Positions 1 through 10,814 of a DNA stretch of 64,000 nucleotides are shown here, one piece after another. This DNA comes from Bubalus kerabau (Eukaryota; Chordata; Mammalia; Artiodactyla; Bovidae): contig NC_073632.1 of NCBI RefSeq assembly GCF_029407905.1, positions 55,724,964-55,788,963 of the forward strand, written 5' to 3'. A program made the position numbers and the translations under genes. Each line of letters opens with the position of its first letter. Position 1 is the first letter of the stretch. Below the pieces are notes generated by a model, which saw only the letters and a program-made list of their open reading frames with translations, made no database searches and was not told where the DNA came from.

Positions 1-209
1 CAGGTAAAGAATCTGCTTGCAATGCAGCAGACCTGGGTTCTATCCCTGGGTTGGGAAGATCCTCTGGAAAAAGGGAATGGCAACCTACTCCAGAGAATCC
101 CATGGACAGAGGACCCTGGAAGGCTACAGTCCATGGGGTCGCAAAGAATCGTACAACAAACTAAGCAACTACGAGACCAAGCAACTAACACTACTACTAC
201 TACTAGGTA
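1..209 (+). mobile_element. Bov-tA type SINE (left end cut by window)
   Basis: The tRNA-Glu-derived head (taaagaatctgcttgcaatg, then ggttctatccctgggttggg) is followed by the BovB-derived body ending near a gtacaacaaactaagcaact motif. A short (CTA)n tract closes it. The first bases of the element lie outside the window. Confidence 0.85.
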
Positions 210-259
210 ATTAAGATCCTACAAGCTGTGCCAAAAGAAAGACTATCTAAATCACAGCA

Positions 260-527
260 GGGACTTTCCTGGTGGTCCAGTGAAGAATCTGCCTGTCAAT
301 GCAAGGGACACAGGTTCGATCCCTGGTCCAGGAAGATCCCACATGCCACGGGGCCACTAAGCCCTTGCACCACAACTACTGAAGCTTGTGTACCTAGAGC
401 CTGTGCTCCCCACTGCAAAGAGAAGCCTTCACCCCACAACTAGAGAGTAGCCCATGCTCACCACAACAAGAGAAAACCCTTGCTCAGCCACAAAGACCCA
501 GCATAGCCTACATAAATAAATAAATAT
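260..527 (+). mobile_element. Older cetartiodactyl tRNA-Glu SINE (CHR type)
   Basis: The element starts ggactttcctggtggtccag and carries the tRNA-derived box tggttcgatccctgg-like region. It then continues with repeated gcc-caca-act-actgaag units and a final aaataaataaatat tail. The long unique body differs from Bov-tA and matches the CHR-1/CHR-2 SINE pattern shared by cetaceans and ruminants. Confidence 0.75.
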
Positions 528-997
528 CACAACACAAGGGTACAAGGATAAATGAACAAGCACATGTCTGTCCCCTCCCATCTCTCATTACAAACAAGTG
601 AATTACATGAGTTTGTATTCTTATGTCCTTCCATTCCATGAAGCATGGGAGGGATGCAGAAATTCCTCCATACATGATGGTGATAACAGGTTGAAGTGTG
701 GATTGTGGACAGTGGCTGAGCACAGAGCCAGAAGGCTCTGTGGAACTGTTCCACAATTGATGTGGAATTGCTCCATAAGCTGTTGCTACATTAAAAAAAA
801 TAAAATAGTCAACAAGGCAAATTTATTACTTTTCACATACAGTAGCATTTTAGACAGTTCTATTGGATTTACCTGGGATTCCTCATGCACCTGAACTCAT
901 ACCAGCTCTGTTGGGGTGGGAGGGTCCAAAATGTCCTCACTCACATGCCAAAAAATGGGTCAAGGCTGTCAACTGAGTATCTTAATTCTTTTCCACA
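528..997. other. Gene-free stretch, nothing recognised
   Basis: I see no gene, RNA or clear repeat here. Short open frames on both strands have no family resemblance. Confidence 0.5.
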
Positions 998-1480
998 ATG
1001 TTTCTCATTTTGCTGCAGGCTAACCTGAACTTCACAGCATGGCGATGTCAGGATTCCAAGAAAGAAGTAAAAGCTGCAACAGTATTTTCACTGCATCCTA
1101 TGGATCAAGGTTGGCCACAAGACCAGCCTAGATTAAAGAGAGTGGAGAAACTGTCTCTTGAATGGAGGCACAAATTTGTCACCTGGATGGCAAAGGCCTG
1201 TGGACACAGGAAAACAGACTTTGGGGAGGTTTTTATTAACTCTCTCCAATTACGGAACAAGACAAGTGCATTACAGAAACTGTGGAGATTTTTAAAAACC
1301 TGACGGGGACCATGAAGGATCTGCCATACCCACACACCAAACAAGGGACTGATGAAGCCAAAAATACTGACAAGAACTTCTCTCAAAATGTCAGCAACAG
1401 TTGCACCTATGGGACTACAAAATACAGCTTCCCTGTGGGTGACAAGAAGAACCCCAAACCTCTTCTTTAAGCTTCATCTT
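998..1480 (+). other. Unrecognised open-frame remnant upstream of the retroviral region
   Basis: An open frame of 101 codons runs from 998 to 1303 and a second frame from 1282 to 1470. The translation is not low-complexity (it contains WRCQDSKKEVKAATVFSLHP), and the base composition is less AT-rich than nearby DNA. It lies just upstream of the retroviral gag remnant and could be part of another retroviral element, but no motif identifies it. No function is assigned. Confidence 0.25.
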
Positions 1481-1639
1481 CTTGAGTAAGTCTGCAATTC
1501 TTGCTCATGAGGGCATCAATACTCTCTTTCAGGTCATGCTTCCTCCCACCCTTTGTCCATTTCCCCTCACCAATTTCCCCTTCCCCTTCATTCCTTTCCT
1601 CTCTCTACTTCTCTCTGCCCTCTCCTACTTTTCTCCTGT

Positions 1640-2290
1640 CCTTCTGAGAGGGTGAATGTGGGGTAGTCACTGCATCACTCTTCAACTGCTCCCTCTGGCC
1701 AGCACCTACTAACCTGGATGCGTGACAAACAGGGCAGGGAGAGGCTGGCCTCCCGCCCTGAACATCTCAGTCCTACAGGCTCTCCTTGATGGGAGATTTC
1801 TGAGTGATAGAGGTTCACTCCTCATATCCTCTACTAGCTGAAACTCTGATTCTCAAAATATTATCATTTTTATTTCCCTGTGTCCAAGGGAAGTCCTCTT
1901 GGGAACAGGCTGAAGAGACAGATATTCCTATATAAACCTGTGGGTCAGAGTTCAACAGACTACTTACAGACAGCTGGTTTCTGGGCTTGATGCCCCTAGT
2001 GGGGAATGGACAGCATGTTCTTCCTTCACTGGCTCTTTCTGGAAGCGTGCAGACTAAAACTTGAATTGCCTCTCACAGAGAGAGAGTTCAAACCACAATC
2101 TCCCTCTTTCTCTTTTTCTCTCTTCTCTACCTCTCTCCCTTGGTCCTCACCCATACACTCTGGGCTCTTTCATTCTGCAGACTCTTCATTTTTCTCACTA
2201 ATTCTGGACAGAGAATTCTGTGAACATTTTTGTCCTCACTCTAGACCTCAAGTAGCTAGTTTTCAGCTCCCAGGTTTGTAAGTAAACCTG
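1640..2290 (+). mobile_element. Possible retroviral LTR and leader
   Basis: This stretch directly precedes the gag remnant. It has a TATA-box-like tatataaacc at about 1930, a pyrimidine-rich run at 2100-2150 and a tttcattctgcagactcttc segment like the R/U5 part of many LTRs. I could not see a clear TG...CA pair, a second LTR or a primer binding site, so the boundaries are approximate and the call is tentative. Confidence 0.35.
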
Positions 2291-2324
2291 GAAAACACCT
2301 AGGGAATGTCCCCAAACTCCCCTC

Positions 2325-3700
2325 TGAGTTGGATTCTTGACAATTGAAGAAACTTTAAATTCGAAGATTTTAAAAGGAATAAGCTGACTTTCTGTTGTAA
2401 TCAAGACTGGCCCCAGGTGACAAGGAGAAGTGCCCATGGACTCCATCCCTTAACTTTAATACCATTTTACAATGATGGAATTATTTTGCAAGCAGTCCCA
2501 AAGATGGAGAGATGTCCTGGAGGTGCAGACCTTTAGGAAACTTTATCAAGACTTTGGTCTGAGGAATTCCTATAATGTGTGTGTAGCCTCTATTCCATGT
2601 CTTGCCCCCCAAAGGATTTGGAGCCAGACCTTCTCACAGATGCCTACTCAGCCTCCAGCTAGCCATGTGCACACCAACCTTCAGTCACTGGCCCTGGGTT
2701 CTTCCCTTTCAGCATCATTTTCAATCCCCAGAGCCCCATTTTACCCTGTCAAGCAAAAACAAAATCAGAGCCCCCAGTGCTTTCCCTAATGGTGATCTGA
2801 TCAAGTTCAAAGTTATCCCACATGGCTTTTACCCTCTCAGGAAGTAGCTGATGGGAATGGAGGGATTACTAGAGTGTAGGTCCCCTTTTTGATGGGGAAC
2901 CAAGAAATCTGTAAGGAGAGGTTTGGCAGGTTCTCAGAATACTCTGATAAGCTTAGGGATGTATTTTTCAGTCTGAGTTTAACATTCTACTTGATCTGAC
3001 AAGACATTGCACTTATTCCTGTTGCACCCCAAATGAAAAGGAGCTTGTATTGAGAAAGATCAAAGGAGACATGAATGGCCGATTGGCCACCAATCCACAC
3101 AACCAAATTTATCAGCCAGGTGAGGATGCAATCCCAGAACATAACCACACTGGGACTATGATGATCACGTAAGCTAGGCTAGGATGACATATTATATTAC
3201 TTGTCTATCAGAAGGAATGAAAGGTGTATGGTTAAGCCTGTAATTTATAATAAGGTCTGAGAAGTTACACAAGAGAAACATGAAAAGTAGAGTCTTCCTG
3301 AGCCAGGTGACAGAGGCATTCAGGAAGGACACCAATACAGACTATGAGTCTGCAGAAGGAAGGTTGCTATGGCCAGGCATGTTATCAGCCAGTTCATTCC
3401 TGATTTTCAGAATAGATTTACAAAATCTTGAGTCTGGGCCCCACCGCCCCTGCAGAAGGTAGATGTAGAGGAGGCCTTCAAGGTCTGTAATAGCCAAGAA
3501 TTAACAGTGGAGGCTAATAAGGATAAGAGGCTAATAAAAAAAAAAAATGGTGTTATTCACCAGCCACATTCATGGGACCCTGGAGTGCTGAGACCAAACA
3601 CAGAGCCGAGAAGTTACATGGGCTAGAAGCAGTTTGTCTTCTGTCAGAAGGAGGGCACTGAAATGTGGGGGGATATCCAGAGTGCCTTCCTGTGGAATGC
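2325..3700 (+). pseudogene. Degraded class I endogenous retrovirus gag remnant
   Basis: Frames broken by stops and shifts resemble gag of gamma-like endogenous retroviruses. Near 2470-2560 is a matrix-like segment with the FC...W...VQ spacing common to these families. At 3295-3430 a capsid C-terminal segment includes FLSQVTEAFRKDTN followed by an LQNLESGPHRP motif, like the FL..LTEA.RK.T and KLQKLE.GP patterns. A frame change follows, then EEAFKVCNSQE at 3470-3500. At about 3630-3660 a decayed nucleocapsid zinc-knuckle-like FCQKEG remains. The gene encoded structural proteins and is plainly inactive. It continues into protease and pol remnants downstream. Confidence 0.65.
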
Positions 3701-3824
3701 CCACAAGATAACCCCAACTGGGCACAGTTCCTCTTGAATCTCTAGGATGAGAGGTTCCCTGCACACAGATTGATGGAGCCTCAGTGTCTGTCTGGCTTCA
3801 GATACTACTCAATCCACCCTCATC

Positions 3825-3870
3825 ACATGGCAGAGCCTCCAGTCACCCTCGACGTGGCATGTAGGAGAAG
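3825..3870 (+). pseudogene. Retroviral protease start remnant
   Basis: A short frame contains EPPVTLDVA, which resembles the start of gamma-type retroviral protease just before the active-site aspartate region. The expected DTGA motif is not readable because the frame breaks immediately after. The position between gag and reverse transcriptase remnants supports the call. Confidence 0.4.
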
Positions 3871-4049
3871 GACACTGGAACCACCTACTGTGCTGTGACG
3901 TGGCTGGCTACCCTCTTGTTAACCATTACTACTGTGAAGGGAGCTAATGGACAGCCAAAGGTAAGGCAAATTACATCTTCCCTTGACTGCATAGTTGGTT
4001 CTATTATTATTATTATTACTATCATTATTATTACTGAAGTATAGTTGAT

Positions 4050-4271
4050 CCAGGGACTTCTCACGGGGTGCAGTGGTAAAGAATCCACCTTCCAGTGCAG
4101 GAGACACAAGAGACATAGGTTCAATACCTGGGTCGGGAAGCTCTCCTGGGGTAAGAAATGGCAACCTGCTCCAGTATTCTTGCCTGGAAAGTTCCATGAA
4201 CAGAGGAGCCTGGTGGGCTACAGTCCATGTGGTCACAAAGAGTCAGACACAACTAAGCGACTGAGCACAGC
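4050..4271 (+). mobile_element. Bov-tA SINE inserted in L1
   Basis: The tRNA-derived head (taaagaatccaccttccagt, then ggttcaatacctgggtcggg) is followed by the BovB-derived body with ggtcacaaagagtcagacac and actaagcgactgagcac. L1 sequence continues on both sides. Confidence 0.9.
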
Positions 4272-4319
4272 ATACACATAGTTTATTTACAGTTTTGTTT
4301 TAATTTTTATTGTACAGCA

Positions 4320-4348
4320 AAGTGACTAGTTATATGTTGTGTGTGTAT

Positions 4349-4382
<34 letters not shown>

Positions 4383-4383
4383 T
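4320..4383. repeat. (CA)n/(TA)n microsatellite
   Basis: A gtgtgtgtatac stretch is followed by a run of CA repeats and then tatatata. It lies within the L1 and SINE mosaic. Confidence 0.9.
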
Positions 4384-4493
4384 CTTCCTCATATTCTTTT
4401 TCATTATGGTTTACTACAAAATATTGAATATAGTTCCCTGTGCTATATAGTAGGACTTTATTTATTTTATATATAGTAGTTTATATATGCTAA

Positions 4494-4752
4494 GTCGCTT
4501 CAGTCATGTCCCACTCTGTGCGACCCCATAGACGGCAGCCCACCAGGCTCCCCCGTCCCTGGGATTCTCCAGGCAAGAACACTGGAGTGGGTTGCCATTT
4601 CCTTCTCCAATGCGTGAAAGTGAAAAGTGAAAATGAAGTTGCTCAGTCCTGTCCGACCCTCAGCGACCCCATGGACTGCAGCCTACCAGGCTCCTCCATT
4701 CATGGGATTTTCCAGGCAAGAGTACTGGAGGGGGTGCCATTGCCTTCTCCGT
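4494..4752 (-). mobile_element. ART2A-type dimeric SINE with 15-bp target duplication
   Basis: Read on the plus strand it begins after tgctaa with gtcgcttcagtcatgtccc, carries the first unit ending ccatttccttctccaatgcg, then a second unit from agtgaagttgctcagtcc-like sequence to ccattgccttctccgt. A perfect 15-bp duplication, GTTTATATATGCTAA, is found at 4479-4493 and 4753-4767. This fixes the insertion limits. Confidence 0.9.
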
Positions 4753-5429
4753 GTTTATATATGCTAATCCCAAACTTCTAATTTATCCCTCCTCCACCCC
4801 CTTTACCCTTTGGTAACCCTAAATTTGTTTTCTATGTCTGGGAGTCTGTTTCTGTTTCATAAATAAGTTCATTTGTATGATACAAGGAATATCATATAAT
4901 ATTTGTCTTTGTCTGACTTACTTCATTTAGTATATGATAATCTCTAGGTCCATCTGTGTTGCTGCAAATGGCATTATTTCATTCTTTTTAATGGCTGAGC
5001 AGTATTCCGTTGTGGTGTGTGTGTGTATAGTGTATATATATTGCATCTTTATCCATTCATCTGTTGATGGACCACTTTTGTATCTTGGCTCTTGTAAATA
5101 GTGATGCTATGAATATTGAGGTGTATGCATTTTTTCAAATTAGTTTTCCATAGATATATTCTCAGGAGTAGGATTGCTACATGATATGACAACTCTATTT
5201 TTAGTTTTTTAAGGAACTTCCATACTGTTTTCTATAGTGACTGCATAAGTTTACATTCCTTCCAACCACTTAGGAGAGTTTCCTTTTCTTCACAGAAATC
5301 ATATCTGTTACTATTACTCACAGCTTTTTGAATATACCAGAATGACTTGTCTTGCTCCTTGGAAGATATTTGCTAAATAAATTAGGAGTTAGTATATTCT
5401 TAGGAAAAGGTGAAATCCAAAAATGAAGA

Positions 5430-6250
5430 GAATTCAGAGAACACATCTATTAGTAGCCCCAGATGACTTAACTGCTGGTCATCAAAATAGTCCCCAAGAA
5501 ATTAGAGAACAGGTGGATCCTGTAGTTTGGGACACCTCAGCACCAGGACAGACAAAATGTATACCCCCAAAAGAAATAAGATTAAAGTCTAGGGTAAAAT
5601 ACTCTGGGAAGGGACAATAATGCTTAAAGGCCTAGGGAGATTCAAACACTGCTTACTAAATTCCTAAAAAACCTAGTCATTAGACTCTGACAATCCCTGT
5701 GTAACACCTCAATTCCCCCCTATTCAAAGTCTGACAGGAAGTATTGGTTTGACAAGACTTAGGAGCAGTAAGTGAGGCAGGCATCTATCCACCCGGTGGT
5801 ACCAAACCCATAACCATATTCACCCAAGTGTCACAGAGGGACCCTAACACTCTGAAGCCTACACCATGTATTTGGACAGTGCTTCCACTTGCTTGTAGGA
5901 TAGCACCCATCTTTTTGGAAATGCCTTAGCAAGGGAACTGATTCTTGCAAAGGGAATTCTGCTACACTACATCGTTGATTTATTGATAAATAGTGAAACA
6001 AAGCAAGAGTTGGGTCAAAATACTTTTAAGGTCTTATATTTTTTGGAAGAAGGGGAATGTAAAGTCTGCCCAACTAGGCTCAGATCTCACAGCAATGGGT
6101 TAAGTATTTAGGAGTCGTTTTAACCCGGGAGCAGAATCCTGGGCCAAGGATAGAAAATGATCTGTTTGTGCATTACCGCCTCCAACCACAAGGTGGCAAC
6201 TCTGAGGCTTTCTCAGGATCTGGCATCATATTAAGCAATCAGCCCCCACA
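5430..6250 (+). pseudogene. Degraded endogenous retrovirus pol remnant (reverse transcriptase)
   Basis: Broken frames resemble gamma-type retroviral reverse transcriptase in order. They include LTAGHQNSPQEIREQV and VKYSGKGQ near the start, then a VQDLRAVNEA-like segment at about 5745-5790. A YxDD-region remnant is near 5970 and a PTTxxQLxxFL-like segment lies at about 6180-6220. The order and spacing match pol downstream of the gag and protease remnants in the same orientation. Multiple stops and shifts show it is inactive. RNase H, integrase and env were not identified. Confidence 0.6.
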
Positions 6251-7454
6251 CCCACTCAAGGGTGGAGCAAGGGAGCATGCTCCTTGTTTCCACTCCCTTG
6301 TGCTGCAACACGGTTCCCACAGCCTTCTCTGAATGTCTTGTCTGGCCTTGTATTAATGTTTATTGATGAAATTGTCCAAGAACCTGGTGGGTAACACAAC
6401 CACTTGTATATGTATATTAGAATGTATTCTCTTCCATCATTTTCATAATTACCTTATAGTCTTCGCCTTACAACTTTCTTTACAACTCTATATTAGATTT
6501 TTGAACTTACAGAAAATGTTTCATACTTGATGATTTTAAAATCACACTGTGTCTTTATGGTCACAAGACAATCCAGAGCAGAGAACAATTTAAAGATACC
6601 ATGAATGGTTTCTACTTTCAAAGTTAATTGTTTAAGCAGGAGGTTTTATCTCTATTACAGATAGTTCAATAATTGAAAGCTGTTTGCATTTCCCACTAGA
6701 GAGGTCAAGTTAAGTTATACTCAGTATAGCTCTTTTCATTTCTTTTTCAATTACCTAAAAGAAATCTCCATGTTTTAAGTGAATTTAGGAATGTATCATC
6801 ATAGGTCTAATAAAATAGCTATCTTGTAGTGACTCCACTTCTTATAGTTAAGTTTGTAATTGATAAGCCAATATATTTACATTGAAACTGATTCTCAGAT
6901 ACTGGCAGTTCTATATAGTTTTGCTTATATTTACTCCAAATGTCATTTGTTTGTGCACAGATTCATCACCAACCTTAATGTAGTATTTACAAATAACTTC
7001 TGAGGTGATAATATTTTGCTAATAAATTCTCTTTTTAATCACATTAAGTATAGTAACATTTAATATAATTAATAGTGTTTACTGGGCTGTTTACATTTGT
7101 TGTGTAAGAAAATACTCTAGGTTTCTTTTCATGTTTTGTGAAGAAAAATATTTCAATTACATTCAGAATTCATATATTACAATATTTTATTTAAATAATT
7201 ACATCATCTTTACATTCTGGCCCTGGATGATGATTCCAAAGTAAGTATCACTAGTTTAAAAACAAAATATAATTTTGACTATACAATTAGAAGTTGGACA
7301 TTGACTGCAAATAGTAATTTACATGTGAAGAGTAATGCTACCATGCTAGTGTTTGTTGTTTGGATTTTTTTAAACCAAGTAACTTGAAATCTGTGTGCAT
7401 TTTTTTCTCACATGAGGAAATCAACAACTTTTGAGTAAGATAATAATCTGATTA
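6251..7454. other. Gene-free AT-rich stretch
   Basis: No gene or clear repeat is seen. The first 100 bases are less AT-rich and may still belong to the retroviral remnant. Confidence 0.5.
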
Positions 7455-7680
7455 GGGTGGCACTAGGGGTAAAGAACCCACCTGCCAATGCAGGAGACAT
7501 AAGTGACTTAGATTTGATTCCTGGGTCAGGAAGATAACCTGGGAGGAAATGGCAACCCAGTCCAGTATTCTGGCCTGGAGAATCCCACAGAAGGGGAGCC
7601 TGGCGGGCTACAGTCCATGGGGTCACAAAGAGTCGGACGTGACTGTAGTGACCTAGCACAGCAAGCAAAGCAAAGGAACC
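7455..7680 (+). mobile_element. Bov-tA SINE
   Basis: The head has ggtaaagaacccacctgcca and gatttgattcctgggtcagg. The body has cagtccatggggtcacaaag and agtcggacgtgactg and ends in a purine-rich agcaaagcaaagg tail. Confidence 0.9.
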
Positions 7681-8044
7681 TAATTTAATCTAAAGGGTCC
7701 AGGAAGGATCTCTGGACGAAGTGTAGAAGATGAAATGTGAATAGTGAGGAAGAATTTTTCAGGCAGAGAAAAATCATTTTAAAGAAACTAGAGGAAGATA
7801 TTGTATAGCATATTCTGAAATATGTTCAGAGCTCAGCTTGCCATGGGTGGAGAAAAGGAATGAGGTGCTTCAGAAGATGGAAGTTAGATGCTAGCAAGAG
7901 ATAAAGACAGAGATTAAACAATGTATGGACCTACTATAGGTCATTCTTAACCAGTTTGTCATGTAGAGTCAGTGAAAGTCTTAAAGTGGGGAGATGGAAT
8001 ATATAAACTGGTATTTAGAAAGAAAGAGCATTCTGGTTCAGTGG
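7681..8044. other. Gene-free stretch, nothing recognised
   Basis: Purine-rich single-copy-looking DNA without a gene or a recognisable repeat. Confidence 0.45.
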
Positions 8045-8375
8045 TGTCTTAGCCTATTCAGTTTGTTGTAACAGAACTCCCTAGACTGGGTGGCTTAAGA
8101 ACAGAAACATTTCTCACAGTTCCTAATGCTGCGAAGTCCATGATCAAGGTGCTGTCAGATTCAGTGTTTGGTGAAGACTTGTTTCCTGGTTTAGAGATGG
8201 ATATCTTCTAGCTAAAAACTAGAACTTCAGGGCACCATCCATCTTGTGAGGGCCCCACTGACATGATCTAATCACCCCAGGATGGCCTTACCTTCAAAAG
8301 CCATCACATGGAAGATGAGCTTTTTAACCTATGAATTTGGAAAGGGACACAGCATTCAAGCTACAGAAAATAGCT
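8045..8375 (-). mobile_element. MLT1-type MaLR LTR remnant
   Basis: The plus strand shows the reverse complement of an MLT1-like LTR: agactgggtggcttaagaac, tttctcacagttcctaatgc, gaagtccatgatcaaggtgc, then a ctaatcacccca segment and a final atgaatttggaaagggacac. The internal spacing fits a diverged LTR. Confidence 0.7.
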
Positions 8376-8559
8376 ATGGAAATTTTTGGACCTAGAATCC
8401 AAGATGACATTGTCCTTTTTTCCAGGATATATGTTATTTCTTCACTTCTTCACTGAGTAAAAATCTCAAAATTTCCTGAGATATATATCACTCATATGAT
8501 ATTTTCCAAATAATATTTTTCTCACAATATACTTTAGATGCTGTGTGATATATAGATTC

Positions 8560-8740
8560 TGACAGCTTTTTTTAGGTATAATTGAAAAACAATAAACTGA
8601 ACAGGTTTAAAGGGTATGATTTGACAGGTTTTGACATATGTTAACACTTGCAAAACATCAGCACAAACAAAATATGACCATATCCTCCAGAAAAACGTAT
8701 TGATGGTATAAGTTTGGAGAACAGATACCCTGGTTCTGTT
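8560..8740 (-). mobile_element. Ancient L1 fragment
   Basis: Antisense L1-like sequence is seen: ggtataattgaaaaacaata, then gacatatgttaacacttgc and caaaatatgaccatatcc. It is diverged from its family. Confidence 0.55.
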
Positions 8741-9984
8741 GCTGATCTTAGGGAGAAAACATTCATTCTTTCACCATTAACTTTGATATTAGCTGTAAGT
8801 TTTTTGTAAAAGAAAATATTACCAAGTTGAACAACAATCTAGGATTCTCTTCCTCTTACTACTGAACAACTATTGTAAACAAATTACATAGAAACATATT
8901 TATCTAAAATAGAACATATTTTATATTTTGTGGGCCACACATGGTATCTGTCTCAAATTCTTCATTTGTGTGTATTTTGTTTATTTATATATCTTTAATA
9001 TCAAAAAATCCATTTAGCTCAAAATTAATATCAAAATAGATCACAGGTCAGATATGGCTCACAGGTTGTAGATACTGAATACAGCTCTAACCAAGCACCT
9101 GAATTGTGATTTTTCCTGTCTCATCTGTTGGAAACAGCTGCCCTGTGTGACCTTTATAGATTATTTTTTCTAATTCTCTTTGGTGATTTTTTTCTCTACC
9201 CTTTGCTAGTTTCCTCATATACATTTTTTCATTAGTACTCAGCTGAATAATTGAAAAGCACCCTTTGTAAACATCTCTAATTTTCTTTCTGTGTGTGCTT
9301 TTCTAGTTTTTAGAACTCTGTCCTGTGAACTCTACGTGTGTTGGCATCTCCAAACTCTCAGCTCCAACTTCTCAACTCTGGGAGACTGTTGGGGTCTATC
9401 TACTCAGTTGCCACTCCCTGGGCCACAATCTTTTATCCTTCTTTAAGCAACAAGCTAGGGAAATAATACAATTTACTTTTGCTGTTTCCCTTCACTCAGT
9501 TTTCACTGTCATCTGCTTTTGATCTGCTTTTCAAGATCTTGAGTGTCATTATTTCATATGTTTTACCTGTGTCTTTAAAGTAGGCAGGAAAATCTGATCC
9601 CTATTACTTCAGTTTTCCAGAAGCAGAAGTATAGTATTATAGATCTTGATATAGAATTTAATGAGTTTAGACACACACACACAGACATATATATATATAT
9701 ATTATATGTCTGTATATATCATATATATATATCCATATATATATAAACCTATGTAACTGCAACCTAAATAAAAATACAGATCATTTATATTGTGATGTAA
9801 AATTTCTCCTTGACTCCTTCCAGTTAATCTCACCTCCATTAGAAGAAAGTGTTTACATAAATTATTTTGTACGATTCTGTATGGGATTTTGTCTATTTTC
9901 AATAGTTATTTACTTATTTAATCATAAATTTATTTCATTTAGATGCATAGATATTTATTTAATACTTGGCATTATAATCCAATA
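8741..9984. other. Gene-free AT-rich stretch with a TA/TG microsatellite
   Basis: There is no gene. A cacacacaca tract followed by TA repeats lies at 9671-9745. The part at 9300-9430 (ctctgtcctgtgaactct, cagctccaacttctcaactc) may be an old L1-type repeat, but I cannot fix its family. Confidence 0.5.
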
Positions 9985-10315
9985 CTATTTTATTTACTTT
10001 GTTGTTCAACCTGTTCCAGTTTTGCCATTGGGGGCTCTTTTGACTTGCTTTTGTGTCCTTTTGACATGCTCTGATCATTGCCCTTTTTTTCCCTTTTGTT
10101 ATCACTGTTGTTTTCTCAACAACAATAAGTGTGTTTACTTTTTGGCACTCCAATAGGCTTTCCAGTTTACCTTGTATATTTTTTGATCTAGTCCTAGAAT
10201 CAGCCATTTCACCAACAATTCCTAGTTACTTTTATTGGATAATGATATTAAAACCAAGATCTGGTCTCTAATAATGTGCTCATTATCATTGCAGTGCCTT
10301 ATTTTCTAAATCTCT
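9985..10315. mobile_element. Ancient L1-like repeat fragment
   Basis: The segment agaatcagccatttcacc, followed by tagttacttttattggataa and aaaccaagatctgg, resembles a widespread old mammalian L1 3' region. Subfamily and orientation are not certain. Confidence 0.4.
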
Positions 10316-10353
10316 TAGATGGAAAATCTTGGAAATATGTGTGCATATTAAAG

Positions 10354-10668
10354 TAGAGTGAAAGTGAAAGTTGCTTAGCCATGTCCGACTCTTGCGACCC
10401 CATGGGCTATACAGTCCATGGAATTCTCCAGGCCAGAGTACTGGAGTGGGTACCTGTTTCATTCTCCAGGGGATCTTCCCAATCCAGGGTTTTGAACACA
10501 GGTCTCCCGCATTGCAGGTGAATTCTTTACCAGCTGAGTCACCCAGGAAGCCCAAGAATACTGGAGTGGGTAGCCTATCCCTTCTTCAGCAGATCTTCCC
10601 AACCCAGGAATCAAACCAGGGTCTCCTGTATATTGCAATCAGATTCTTTAGCATCTGAGCTATGAGAG
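10354..10668 (-). mobile_element. Bov-tA SINE with an extra partial head copy
   Basis: The plus strand reads a complete minus-strand Bov-tA from agtgaaagttgcttagccat to gagtcacccaggaagccc (about 10550). A second segment then follows, from agaatactggagtgggtagc to gattctttagcatctgagct, which is again the tRNA-side half of the same SINE type. The order suggests a partial duplication or one SINE inserted beside another. Confidence 0.85.
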
Positions 10669-10814
10669 AAAATCTATGTATATTAAACTTTGTAAATAAT
10701 ATACATAAGCATAAATATGTCTTTACTGATCCTTCTTTATACGTATTAAGCTAAACATGCTACTGATGTCTCCAATTCGAATCTATCCACCACATAGATC
10801 ATTCTAGCCCTTTG

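Larger units (their letters stand above)
3998..5275 (-). mobile_element. L1 LINE 3' end, interrupted by two SINEs
   Basis: Antisense L1 3' sequence is recognisable: attgtacagcaaagtgact, tatagttccctgtgctatat, ctctaggtccatctgtgttg and aatggctgagcagtattccg. It contains a plus-strand Bov-tA at about 4050-4271 and a minus-strand ART2A element at 4494-4752, both younger. The L1 splits the retroviral remnant between protease and reverse transcriptase. Confidence 0.85.
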
